DNA of 14,428 nt from JALHUB01 sp050010555 (lineage in GTDB: Bacteria; Chloroflexota; Dehalococcoidia; DSTF01; JALHUB01): assembly GCA_050010555.1 (NCBI GenBank), contig JBEKKV010000049.1, forward strand, positions 1 to 14,428. The letters are read 5' to 3'. Position 1 is the first letter of the stretch. Each line of letters starts with the position of its first letter. A model generated the notes under the pieces. That model worked only from the letters and a program-made list of their open reading frames with translations, ran no database searches and was not told the origin of the DNA. Of the stretch, positions 5,880-12,595 are shown piece by piece. A program made the position numbers and the translations under genes.

Positions 5880-6892
5880 CGGGCAAGCCTTTCCTTGACG
5901 AGCTCCGACGCCTGTTCGAACGGGTCGGCAGCGGCGTCCAGCCAGTGGATGCGCGGGTCGTCGCGGCGGAACCAAGCGCTCTGCATGCGCGCCACGCGAT
6001 GCGTCTCCGTCTTCATCGTCGCCGCGACCTCCGCGAGCGACATCTCGCCCTGAAGGTAGCGGACGACCTGTCGGTAGCCGATGCCGGACATGGGCGGCAG
6101 GCCAGCGTCGTAGCCCCGCGCCAGGAGCGAGCGCACCTCTTCGACGAGACCGGCTCCAAGCATGCGGTCCACGCGCTCGTCGATGCGCCGATAAAGCTCG
6201 GCGCGCGGCCGGTCAATGGCAAGGATAAGCGGCTGGAACTCCGGCTGCAACTTCTCGCGCGACGCCACGCCGGCGGACCGTCGCTGGAGCTCGATGGCGC
6301 GGACGAGGCGGCGGACGTTGCGGGCGTCGACGCGGGCGGCGGCGGTCGAATTCAGGGCGAGCAGTTCACGGTAGAGGGCGTCGGCGCCCTCGCGTTCGGC
6401 ACGCTCTTCCAACGAGCGGCGCAAGCCGACGTCGGGGGCGACGCGAGGCACCTGCCAGCCTTCGAGGAGGGCCCAAACGTACTGGCCGCTGCCGCCGACG
6501 AGAAACGGCGTCCGGCGGCGGTACCAGATGTCCGCCAGCGCATCACGCGCCAGATCGAGGTAGTGGGTCAAGCTGAACTCGGCGTCGGGGTTGACTACGT
6601 CGATGAGCCAGTGGCGAACGGCGGCGCGCTCCTCCGGCGTCGGCTTGGCGGTGCCGACGTCCATGAAGCGGTAGACCTGGCGGGAGTCGGCGGAGACGAT
6701 TTCGCCGTCGAAGGCGAGCGCGAGGCGGAGGGCGATCTCGCTCTTGCCGCTCGCGGTGGGCCCGACAACGGCGATGAGAGCGGGTCGGGTGGCTGCGTCG
6801 ACCGCGGGCGTCAGATCCGCCGCCGAGGCTGGAAAGCCTCGGCTACGGGGATTAATTGAGGGGCCCGAAAGGTCTGCTGGAGTTTCGGCCAT
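5876..6892 (-). CDS. miaA: tRNA dimethylallyltransferase
   Basis: MiaA (EC 2.5.1.75) adds a dimethylallyl group to N6 of A37 in tRNAs reading UNN codons, making i6A. The P-loop GPTASGKS (residues 44-51), DSRQVYRFMDVGTAKPT, VGGSGQYVWALLEGW and GIGYRQVVRYL are all family signatures. The 338-aa product carries about 30 residues before the core that starts near LIAVVGPT. This extension is low-complexity, and residues 17-24 (SRGFPASA) are encoded by one copy of the 22-nt hairpin repeat. No ATG, GTG or TTG with an SD lies nearer to the core, so the ATG at 6892, three bases after the tpiA stop, was kept. The prenyl donor is dimethylallyl diphosphate; a polyprenyl synthase is encoded upstream in the same operon. 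Confidence 0.93.
   Translation of the reverse strand: MAETPADLSGPSINPRSRGFPASAADLTPAVDAATRPALIAVVGPTASGKSEIALRLALAFDGEIVSADSRQVYRFMDVGTAKPTPEERAAVRHWLIDVVNPDAEFSLTHYLDLARDALADIWYRRRTPFLVGGSGQYVWALLEGWQVPRVAPDVGLRRSLEERAEREGADALYRELLALNSTAAARVDARNVRRLVRAIELQRRSAGVASREKLQPEFQPLILAIDRPRAELYRRIDERVDRMLGAGLVEEVRSLLARGYDAGLPPMSGIGYRQVVRYLQGEMSLAEVAATMKTETHRVARMQSAWFRRDDPRIHWLDAAADPFEQASELVKERLAR
6822..6843 (+). repeat. 22-nt hairpin repeat, copy 1 (inside the miaA reading frame)
   Basis: A perfect 9-bp stem, GCCGAGGCT against AGCCTCGGC, closes a GGAA loop on the plus strand (TTCC on the minus strand, the mRNA strand here). TAC follows directly on the plus strand, as in copy 2. It falls 50-71 bases into miaA, in the non-conserved N-terminal extension. 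Confidence 0.85.
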
Positions 6893-6895
6893 CGC

Positions 6896-7663
6896 CTACT
6901 TGGTCGCGGAGATGCGGGCGGACTCGTCGACGATGCGGGCGAAGGAGTCGGCTTTAAGACAGGCGCCGCCGACGAGCGCGCCGTCGATATCGGGCTGGGC
7001 GATGAACTCGGCGATGTTGTCGGGGGTGACGCTGCCGCCGTAGAGGATGCGCAGGGAGTCGCCGCGGGCGACGTCGAACAGGGCGGTGACTTCGGAGCGG
7101 ATGAGGGCGATCGCCTCGTTCGCCATGTCGCCGGTGGCCGCCTTGCCGGTGCCGATGGCCCAGACGGGCTCGTAGGCGATGGCGAAGCCGGCCGGCAGGT
7201 CGACGCCTGCGAGAGCGCCGCGGGTCTGACGGACGAGGACTTCGGCGGTCTGGCCGTCTTCACGCTGCTGCTCCATTTCGCCGACGCAGAGGATGGGGCG
7301 CAGATTCGCGGCGAGCGCGGCCTTAACCTTCTTGTTCACCGTCTCGTCGGTGTCGCAGAAGTAGGCGCGGCGCTCTGAGTGGCCGATGATGACGAAATCG
7401 ACGAGACCCTGGAGCATCGGTGGGCTAACTTCGCCGGTGAAGGCGCCCTGCGGCTCCCAGTGCAGGTTCTGCGCGCCGACTCTAACGCTGCTGCCCTTCA
7501 GAGCGCCGGCGACCGTCATGAGAAAAGGGAACGGCGGGCAAACGACCTTCTCGACGCCTCCGGTGCGATCCACGAGGTCGCGGACGGCGGTGGCGAGGGC
7601 GAGAGCACTCTCGGCGGTGGTATGCATCTTCCAGTTGCCAGCGATGATGGGAGTGCGTTTCAC
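6896..7663 (-). CDS. tpiA: Triosephosphate isomerase
   Basis: TpiA (EC 5.3.1.1) interconverts dihydroxyacetone phosphate and glyceraldehyde 3-phosphate in the cytoplasm. The 255-aa product has the catalytic set: Lys12 in GNWKMH, His95 in IIGHSERRAYF and Glu165 in AYEPVWAIGTGKAA. It also has the phosphate-binding LYGGSVTPDN and the C-terminal DGALVGGACLK. The start is GTG at 7663, two bases after the stop of the phosphoglycerate mutase gene. GGAG lies about 8 bases before it, inside that gene. The product lies beside phosphoglycerate kinase and mutase in the same operon, so three triose-phosphate steps are co-transcribed. Confidence 0.96.
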   Translation of the reverse strand: MKRTPIIAGNWKMHTTAESALALATAVRDLVDRTGGVEKVVCPPFPFLMTVAGALKGSSVRVGAQNLHWEPQGAFTGEVSPPMLQGLVDFVIIGHSERRAYFCDTDETVNKKVKAALAANLRPILCVGEMEQQREDGQTAEVLVRQTRGALAGVDLPAGFAIAYEPVWAIGTGKAATGDMANEAIALIRSEVTALFDVARGDSLRILYGGSVTPDNIAEFIAQPDIDGALVGGACLKADSFARIVDESARISATK

Positions 7664-7665
7664 GG

Positions 7666-8868
7666 TCAGGCTCCATATTTCATGAGGCGTTGCGCATTAG
7701 CGAGAGCCAGTGGCAGGACGGATGTTGCGGGCATGAGGCCGAGGCCGCCAGCGCGGCAGGTCTTCTCGTCGAACGCTTCGGTCCTGTCGGGGCGGCACCA
7801 GCGGGCGGCGATGACAAAGGGCACGGGATGCCAGCTATGGCCGGCCAGCAGGGACGGCGTCGAGTGGTCGCCGCCGACCATCATGACGTCCGGGTTCAGA
7901 CGGCGTAGCGATGGGATGATGCCGTCGACCTCCTCCAGGGCGGCGACTTTGCCCTCATAGTTGCCGTCTTCGCCGCGGGAATCGGTCGCCTTGTAGTGGA
8001 TGAAGAAGAAGTCGAAGTCCTGCCAGTGCTCTTCCAGTGTGGCGACTTCGTCTTCGATTGCCGTGCCGGTGGGCAGGACCGTCATGCCGACGAGCTTGGC
8101 GAGGCCGCGGTACATGGGGTAGACGGCGACGGCAGCAGCGTTGAGGCCGAAGACGTCGCCCATTTGCGGAACGTCCGGCCATCTGGAAAAGCCGCGCAGG
8201 AGGAGCCCGTTGGCAGGATGCTTGTCGGCGAGGACTTTGGTGGCCTTAGCGATGAAGTCGTTCACAAGCCTGGCTGACGCCTCCGCTTCGGGGCGCTCCG
8301 CTTTCGCCGGAAGGGGCGCCAGGCCGAGGCGCTGCGGATCGGTGTCAGCGATGCCGTCGTCCAGGCCTTTGCCGCGCAGGACGAGAAGGAAGCGGTGCTC
8401 GCGGACCGGAAGTACGAACACCTCGACGCCGGGCAGCGAGATGTTGCGCAGGTCTTCGCAGAGGGCGGTGCAGGTCTCGGTGTTGATGCGCCCGGCGCGC
8501 CGATCGGTGATGCGGCCGTCGGAGCCGAGGGTGCAGAAGTTGCCACGAGCGGCCAGATCTTCGCGGCGAAGGTCGAAATCGATTCCGAGCGCTTCGAGGA
8601 CGCCGCGGCCAACCTTGTATTTCAGCGGGTCGTAGCCGAAGAGCGCCAGGTGGCCGGGGCCGCTGCCGGGCGTGATGCCGGTGCCGACGGGCACGGTGAG
8701 GCCGCAAAGGCCGTCAGCAGCGAGGCGGTCGAGGTGGATGGTGTTCGCCTCTTCGAGCTCGGAGCGGCCGGTTTCGGGACGGGGCAGACCGCCGAGGCCA
8801 TCGATGACGAGCAGGATGATTTTGGTGTCGTTCTTTACGACGAGCTCACGAATGACTTCGAGGTCCAT
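7666..8868 (-). CDS. apgM: 2,3-bisphosphoglycerate-independent phosphoglycerate mutase, archaeal (ApgM) type
   Basis: This enzyme (EC 5.4.2.12) interconverts 3- and 2-phosphoglycerate through a phosphoserine and two metal ions of the alkaline phosphatase fold. The 400-aa product starts MDLEVIRELVVKNDTKI. It has the metal-binding LLVIDGLGGLPRPE (Asp23), GITPGSGPGHLALFGYDP with the likely nucleophile Ser69, and later HYKATDSRGEDGN and GGDHSTPS followed by HSWHPVP. The compact length and the ITPGSGPGHLALFGYDP motif distinguish the ApgM/COG3635 group from the roughly 510-aa GpmI enzymes. ATG at 8868 has GGAG five bases upstream; a longer frame to 8925 would read through hairpin copy 2 and is rejected. 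pgk, the preceding pathway step, lies directly upstream. Confidence 0.92.
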   Translation of the reverse strand: MDLEVIRELVVKNDTKIILLVIDGLGGLPRPETGRSELEEANTIHLDRLAADGLCGLTVPVGTGITPGSGPGHLALFGYDPLKYKVGRGVLEALGIDFDLRREDLAARGNFCTLGSDGRITDRRAGRINTETCTALCEDLRNISLPGVEVFVLPVREHRFLLVLRGKGLDDGIADTDPQRLGLAPLPAKAERPEAEASARLVNDFIAKATKVLADKHPANGLLLRGFSRWPDVPQMGDVFGLNAAAVAVYPMYRGLAKLVGMTVLPTGTAIEDEVATLEEHWQDFDFFFIHYKATDSRGEDGNYEGKVAALEEVDGIIPSLRRLNPDVMMVGGDHSTPSLLAGHSWHPVPFVIAARWCRPDRTEAFDEKTCRAGGLGLMPATSVLPLALANAQRLMKYGA

Positions 8869-8885
8869 GGCGTCTCCGGTTCGCT

Positions 8886-8907
8886 GCCGAGACTGGAAAG
8901 TCTCGGC
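8886..8907 (+). repeat. 22-nt hairpin repeat, copy 2 (pgk-apgM spacer)
   Basis: The stem is GCCGAGACT against AGTCTCGGC with the same GGAA loop. Relative to copies 1 and 3, one G-C pair has become A-T on both arms, so pairing is preserved. It sits in the 66-base gap between the pgk stop and the ApgM start, ending about 9 bases before the GGAG ribosome-binding site of that gene on the minus strand. Confidence 0.85.
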
Positions 8908-8934
8908 TACACGTGGTTTAGGCAAATCGCAAGA

Positions 8935-10134
8935 TCATTTCTTGTCCATGAGGGCGGCGACGCCCGGGAGCGTCTTCCCTTCCAGGAACTCCAACGTGGC
9001 GCCGCCACCGGTGGAGACGTGAGTGAACTTGTCGGTGAGACCAGCTTCGTCGATGAGCGCGACCGTCTCGCCACCGCCGACGATGGTCGTGGCGTTCTTG
9101 AGCCCGGCGAGGGCTTCGGCCAACGCGAGCGAGCCCTTCGCGAAGGCTGGATACTCGGCGACGCCGACGGGGCCGTTCCAGAGGACCGTCATGCAGTCTT
9201 CGAGGGCTTCGGTGAAGCTGGAGACGGTGGCCGGGCCGATGTCGACGATGCGCAATTCGCCGGGGATGTCTTCGACGGACACCGTCTCGGAGAGGGCGTC
9301 GTCAGCGATGCGGTCGGCGACAACGACGTCCTCAGGCAGGAAGATCGGCACGCCCTTGTCGTCAGCCTGGCTCATCAGGTCGCGGGCCGTGTCGAGCTGC
9401 TCGTCTTCGACCAGCGACTGGCCGACTTCGAGGCCGTTGGCTTTCAGGAGCGTCGAGGCCATGCCGCCGCCGATGAGCAGACAGTCGATGCGCGACAGGA
9501 GGTTGCGGAGGACGCCGATCTTGGTGCTGATCTTGGCGCCACCGATGATGGCCGCAAAGGGTCGGGACGGATTGTTGAGCGCCTTTTCCAGGTAGTCGAT
9601 CTCTTTCTCCATGAGGAGGCCAGCGACTGCGGGCAGGTAGGCGGCGACGCCGACGGTGGAGGCGTGGGCGCGGTGAGCCGTGCCAAAGGCGTCGTTGACG
9701 AAGACGTCGGCGAGTTCCGCCAGGGCGTGGGACATCTTGGGGTCGTTTGCCTCTTCTTCGGGGAAGAAGCGGACGTTTTCCAGAAGGACAACGTCGCCGG
9801 GCTTCATCGCCTTCGTGACTTCGACGGCTTTGGGGCCGATAACGTGGTAAAGCGTATGGACGGGCACGCCCAGCAACTCGCTGAGGCGGTCGCCGATGCC
9901 GACGCGGGACATGCGCAGCTCTTCGACGACCTTGCCGTCGGGCCGGCCGAGGTGGGAGCAGAGGATGACGGCGGCGCCGTGGTCGCGCAGGTACTGGATG
10001 GTCGGCAGGGCGGCGCGCAGGCGGCTGTCGTCGAGGATGCGGCCGGTTTCCTTGTCGAACGGAACGTTGAAGTCGACGCGAACGAGGACGCGTTTGCCCT
10101 GAACGTCGATGTCACGGACCGTCATCTTGTTCAT
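8935..10134 (-). CDS. pgk: Phosphoglycerate kinase
   Basis: Pgk (EC 2.7.2.3) transfers phosphate between 1,3-bisphosphoglycerate and ADP. The 399-aa product shows the full family set in order: RVDFNVP near residues 19-25, SHLGRPDG, LLENVRFFPEE, VNDAFGTAHRAHAST, IIGGAKISTKIGVL, LWNGPVGVAE, IVGGGETVAL and HVSTGGGATLEFLEG near the C-terminus. The start MNKMTVRDIDV at 10134 has GGAGGG upstream with a five-base spacer. The frame could extend to 10245 but has no homology there. A 153-base gap separates it from the preceding polyprenyl synthase gene, the longest spacer within the operon, so an internal promoter is possible, although only weak hexamers were seen. Confidence 0.97.
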   Translation of the reverse strand: MNKMTVRDIDVQGKRVLVRVDFNVPFDKETGRILDDSRLRAALPTIQYLRDHGAAVILCSHLGRPDGKVVEELRMSRVGIGDRLSELLGVPVHTLYHVIGPKAVEVTKAMKPGDVVLLENVRFFPEEEANDPKMSHALAELADVFVNDAFGTAHRAHASTVGVAAYLPAVAGLLMEKEIDYLEKALNNPSRPFAAIIGGAKISTKIGVLRNLLSRIDCLLIGGGMASTLLKANGLEVGQSLVEDEQLDTARDLMSQADDKGVPIFLPEDVVVADRIADDALSETVSVEDIPGELRIVDIGPATVSSFTEALEDCMTVLWNGPVGVAEYPAFAKGSLALAEALAGLKNATTIVGGGETVALIDEAGLTDKFTHVSTGGGATLEFLEGKTLPGVAALMDKK

Positions 10135-10287
10135 CGGTTCCCTCCGTTGGGGCGCCCCGCTGCAAGCCGCTGCGGGTGGGGTCCTCTGGCCTGCCCTCAG
10201 CCTAAAGGTTGAGGCACGGGAGTGCAAGATTCGAGTTTTCACCACCGCGCCCTGAAGGACGCGGCATCGGATCAGGTTCCACGGAAG
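10135..10287. other. 153-base spacer between the polyprenyl synthase gene and pgk
   Basis: This is the only sizeable gap in the ten-gene block. On the minus strand, a poor TTGCAC/TAGGCT pair spaced by 17 bases lies about 50-80 bases before pgk; it matches three of six consensus bases at each hexamer and is weak evidence for an internal promoter. A small imperfect CCTCA/TGAGG dyad overlaps it. No hairpin repeat copy and no credible ORF are present. Confidence 0.4.
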
Positions 10288-11328
10288 TCAAGTCTGGCGG
10301 TTGACGAAATAGCGCGCGAGGCGGTCGAGGTCGCGACGGCGCGCGGGGACGAGGTCAAGCGTGTCGAGGAGGCGGAGGGCGTCGGCGGCGAAGCGTTCGG
10401 CGGTCTCCTGGGAGCGCGCGCGGGCGTCGCAACGCTCGAGGATGGCGATGGCCTGGACGATGTCGTCGTCGGTCAGCGTTTCTTTCGCGTAGATGGCGCG
10501 CAGGCTGGCACGGTCGGATGGCGGCGCGTTTTCCAGCGCGTAGACGGCGGGGAAGGACTTCTTGCGCGCGCGGACGTCGTCGCCGGTGGGCTTGCCGGTG
10601 TCGGCGCTGGCGCCCCAGACGCCGAGGATGTCGTCGCGGACCTGGAAAGCGAGGCCAAGCTTCTCGCCGAACTGCTCGAAGGCGCTGACTACGGGCGGCG
10701 AGGCTTCGCCGACGAGGGCGCCGCTTGCCGCCGATGCGGCGATGAGCGCGGCCGTCTTGCCGGAGACCATCGTCAGGTAGTCGGCGGCGGTCACGTCGAG
10801 GCGCTCTTCGAGCGCGAGGTCGAGGTGCTGGCCTTCGCAGAGACGGAGGGAAGCCGAGTCGAGGAGGCGGCAGACCGCGGTGAAGCGCGGGGCGTCGACG
10901 CTAGCGTCCAGCAGGCGGTGCAGCGCGACGTGGGCGAGGGCGAACATGCCGTCGCCGGCGTTAACGGCGAGCGGGACGCCGAAGGCGCGCCAGAGGGTGT
11001 CGCGGCCGTGGCGACGCGGGCTCTGGTCTTCGATGTCGTCGTGGATCAGGCTGAAGTTGTGCAGGAGCTCCAGCGCGGCCGCCAGGGAAAGCGCCGTCTC
11101 GACGTCGCCGCCGACGGCCTCGCAGGCGCAGATGCAGAGCAGAGGGCGGACGAACTTGCCGCGGAGGGCGCCGTCGCCGGAGGCATCCTGCCAGCCGAGG
11201 TGATAGCGCATGAGATCGTAATGCGGCAGGTCGCGGCCTTCGAAGATGCGTCGGAGCTCGGCCTCGATGCGGGGGGCGAGACGGTCAAGCAGGGGCTGGA
11301 GCGAAGCGTCCCTATTTGTAGCCGTCAT
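10288..11328 (-). CDS. Short-chain polyprenyl (probably geranylgeranyl or farnesyl) diphosphate synthase
   Basis: The 346-aa product belongs to the trans-isoprenyl diphosphate synthase family, which condenses isopentenyl diphosphate onto allylic diphosphates. The first aspartate-rich motif is DDIED (residues 97-101) in LLHNFSLIHDDIED, followed by RRHGRDTLW. The second is VRDDILGVWG (about 230-239), where the last Asp of the usual DDxxD is Gly. GKFVRPLL holds the N-terminal diphosphate-binding Arg and Lys. A Phe at the fifth position before the first motif suggests a short product (C15-C20), but chain length cannot be read reliably. The start ATG at 11328 lacks a close SD. The gene lies 30 bases after rpiB. 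Confidence 0.85.
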   Translation of the reverse strand: MTATNRDASLQPLLDRLAPRIEAELRRIFEGRDLPHYDLMRYHLGWQDASGDGALRGKFVRPLLCICACEAVGGDVETALSLAAALELLHNFSLIHDDIEDQSPRRHGRDTLWRAFGVPLAVNAGDGMFALAHVALHRLLDASVDAPRFTAVCRLLDSASLRLCEGQHLDLALEERLDVTAADYLTMVSGKTAALIAASAASGALVGEASPPVVSAFEQFGEKLGLAFQVRDDILGVWGASADTGKPTGDDVRARKKSFPAVYALENAPPSDRASLRAIYAKETLTDDDIVQAIAILERCDARARSQETAERFAADALRLLDTLDLVPARRRDLDRLARYFVNRQT

Positions 11329-11358
11329 GTGAAAGCGACGCGTCCTTCCTCGAACGAG

Positions 11359-11811
11359 CTAGGCTTCGCCGCGCTGCGCCTCCAGCGCCTCGAGCTTCGC
11401 CAGGCGGCGGGCGTGGCGTCCGCCCTCGAACTCAGCGGCGAGAAAAGCGTCGAGCACGTCGCGGGCAACGCCTTCGCCGATGCACCAGGCGCCGAGGCAG
11501 AGCACGTTGGCGTTCGTGTGCTGGCGGGCGCGTCGGGCGGCGAAGGTGTCGTGGCAGAGGCCAGCGCGGATGCCGCGGACCTTGTTGGCGCAAACCGTCA
11601 TGCCGACGCCATTGCTGCAGATGAGGATGCCGAGGTCGGCTTCAGCGCCGGCGACGGCGTGGGAGAGCGGGATGGCGACGTCCGTGTAATCGACGGGGGC
11701 CTCGCTCATGCAACCGAAGTCCGCGACCACGTGGCCAGCGGCGGCGAGGTGCTGCATGAGGGCCACCTTCAAGCGGAAGCCGCGGTGGTCGCAGCCGATG
11801 GCGATGCGCAT
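11359..11811 (-). CDS. rpiB: Ribose-5-phosphate isomerase B
   Basis: RpiB (EC 5.3.1.6) interconverts ribose 5-phosphate and ribulose 5-phosphate in the non-oxidative pentose phosphate pathway. The 150-aa product has IAIGCDHRGF (residues 3-12), CSNGVGM with the probable catalytic Cys65, ANKVRGIRAGLCHDTFAARRARQH and NANVLCLG. The common CGTG of the family is CSNG here, an accepted variation. GGGAGG lies 8 bases before the ATG, within the end of the upstream sua5-like gene, which stops one base before the start. The sua5-rpiB neighbourhood is recurrent in several bacterial phyla, for example Bacillus. Confidence 0.93.
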   Translation of the reverse strand: MRIAIGCDHRGFRLKVALMQHLAAAGHVVADFGCMSEAPVDYTDVAIPLSHAVAGAEADLGILICSNGVGMTVCANKVRGIRAGLCHDTFAARRARQHTNANVLCLGAWCIGEGVARDVLDAFLAAEFEGGRHARRLAKLEALEAQRGEA

Positions 11812-11812
11812 T

Positions 11813-12460
11813 CTAGTTGCCTCCCGGTTCGAAGCTGACGCCCGCGGCCGCCTCCAGGTCGCGACGCGACAGGGCGCCTTGGCGCAGGATGCGCGGCGGG
11901 TCGACTGTCAGGTCCAGCACCGTCGATTCTACGCCGAGGGGCGCGGCGCCGGCGTCGATGATTATGTCGACTTCGTCGGCGAGCTGACGCGCGACTTCGT
12001 CGGCGGTGTGCGGCGGAGGGTCGCCCGAGCGGTTAGCGCTGGTGCCGGTGAGAGGCCTCTCCAGCAGGCCGATGAGCGCCAGCGGGACGGCATGATCGGG
12101 CGCGCGGAGGGCCACAGTGTCGCCGCCGCCGAGGGCGAGGGAGTGGAACGCCGCGCCGCGCTTCAGGACGAGGGTGAGCGGGCCCGGCCAGCAGCAAGAA
12201 GCTAACCTTAGCGCTAATTCCGGCATCTCTTGCGTTAGCGCACTCGCCTGGTCGACGCCATCCACCAGAATCGGCAGAGGGGCGTCGAGCGGGCGTCTTT
12301 TGGCTTTATATAGCCAGCGCACGGCTTCGTCGTTCGTCGCGTCGACGCCGAGGCCGTAGAGCGTGTCGGTTGGAAATGCCACCAGCTTTCCCTGCCTGAG
12401 AGAGTCGACGGCGGCAGTCAAGGCCGCGTCGGGGGAGTCGCCCCAATTGAAAATGCGCAT
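11813..12460 (-). CDS. tsaC: L-threonylcarbamoyladenylate synthase (TsaC/Sua5/YrdC family)
   Basis: The enzyme (EC 2.7.7.87) makes threonylcarbamoyl-AMP from threonine, bicarbonate and ATP, the first step of t6A at tRNA position 37. The 215-aa product is a single YrdC domain without the extra Sua5 C-terminal domain. FPTDTLYGLGVDATN, KAKRRPLDAPLPILV, CWPGPLTLVL and TGTSANRSG are visible in order. It is the first gene of the minus-strand block. Promoter-like hexamers lie 41-70 bases upstream. No clear SD precedes the ATG; the leader just before it is pyrimidine-rich. Together with miaA, two A37 modification genes share this transcription unit. Confidence 0.92.
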   Translation of the reverse strand: MRIFNWGDSPDAALTAAVDSLRQGKLVAFPTDTLYGLGVDATNDEAVRWLYKAKRRPLDAPLPILVDGVDQASALTQEMPELALRLASCCWPGPLTLVLKRGAAFHSLALGGGDTVALRAPDHAVPLALIGLLERPLTGTSANRSGDPPPHTADEVARQLADEVDIIIDAGAAPLGVESTVLDLTVDPPRILRQGALSRRDLEAAAGVSFEPGGN

Positions 12461-12472
12461 AGACGAAAAGAG

Positions 12473-12492
12473 GAAAGGGTGAGTTCCCTTTC
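12473..12492 (-). promoter_or_regulatory. Hairpin at the 5' end of the operon leader
   Basis: GAAAGGG and CCCTTTC form a 7-bp stem with a six-base loop in the minus-strand leader. Given the -10 element at 12501-12506, transcription should start near 12494, so the stem begins within a few bases of the mRNA 5' end. Such 5' stems can stabilise transcripts. It is not a terminator, since no T run follows on the minus strand before the ATG at 12460. Confidence 0.4.
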
Positions 12493-12521
12493 TTGACGGC
12501 AGTATAGCACGCTGGTATGGT
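12493..12521 (+). promoter_or_regulatory. Putative guaA promoter
   Basis: TTGACG at 12493-12498 and TATGGT at 12516-12521 are spaced by 17 bases, with 5 of 6 and 4 of 6 consensus matches. Transcription would start near 12528, placing hairpin copy 3 in the guaA leader. It occupies the same DNA as the opposing operon promoter. Confidence 0.5.
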
Positions 12522-12529
12522 GAAGTCGA
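12501..12529 (-). promoter_or_regulatory. Putative promoter of the sua5-to-dapL operon
   Basis: On the minus strand TCGACT (12529-12524) and TATACT (12506-12501) are separated by 17 bases, matching 4 of 6 and 5 of 6 consensus positions. The expected start near 12494 leaves a leader of about 34 bases to the ATG at 12460. It overlaps the guaA promoter almost completely. Confidence 0.5.
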
Positions 12530-12546
12530 TGATGTTGGTCCGACGG

Positions 12547-12568
12547 GCCGAGGCTGGAAAGCCTCGGC
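12547..12568 (+). repeat. 22-nt hairpin repeat, copy 3 (guaA leader)
   Basis: The 22 bases are identical to copy 1: stem GCCGAGGCT/AGCCTCGGC and loop GGAA, followed by TGC rather than TAC. It ends 27 bases before the guaA ATG and lies downstream of the putative guaA promoter, so it would be transcribed in the GGAA-loop orientation. Confidence 0.85.
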
Positions 12569-12595
12569 TGCGATCAGAATAGATTCCCCCGGCAG

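Noticed and set aside
8395..10212. 605-codon plus-strand open frame antisense to apgM and pgk
   Set aside because: It mirrors two strongly conserved genes on the minus strand and exists because GC-rich codon bias removes stops from the opposite frame. The translation is low-complexity Asp/Gly/Val/Ala-rich and shows no family motif.
10222..11838. 538-codon plus-strand open frame antisense to the polyprenyl synthase and rpiB genes
   Set aside because: It has the same antisense-shadow composition, and conserved enzymes are encoded on the other strand throughout.
12528..12595. Possible purine riboswitch in the guaA leader
   Set aside because: The leader is only about 68 bases and holds a single hairpin that is a repeat copy found elsewhere. 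No three-way junction or conserved purine-aptamer loops were seen.
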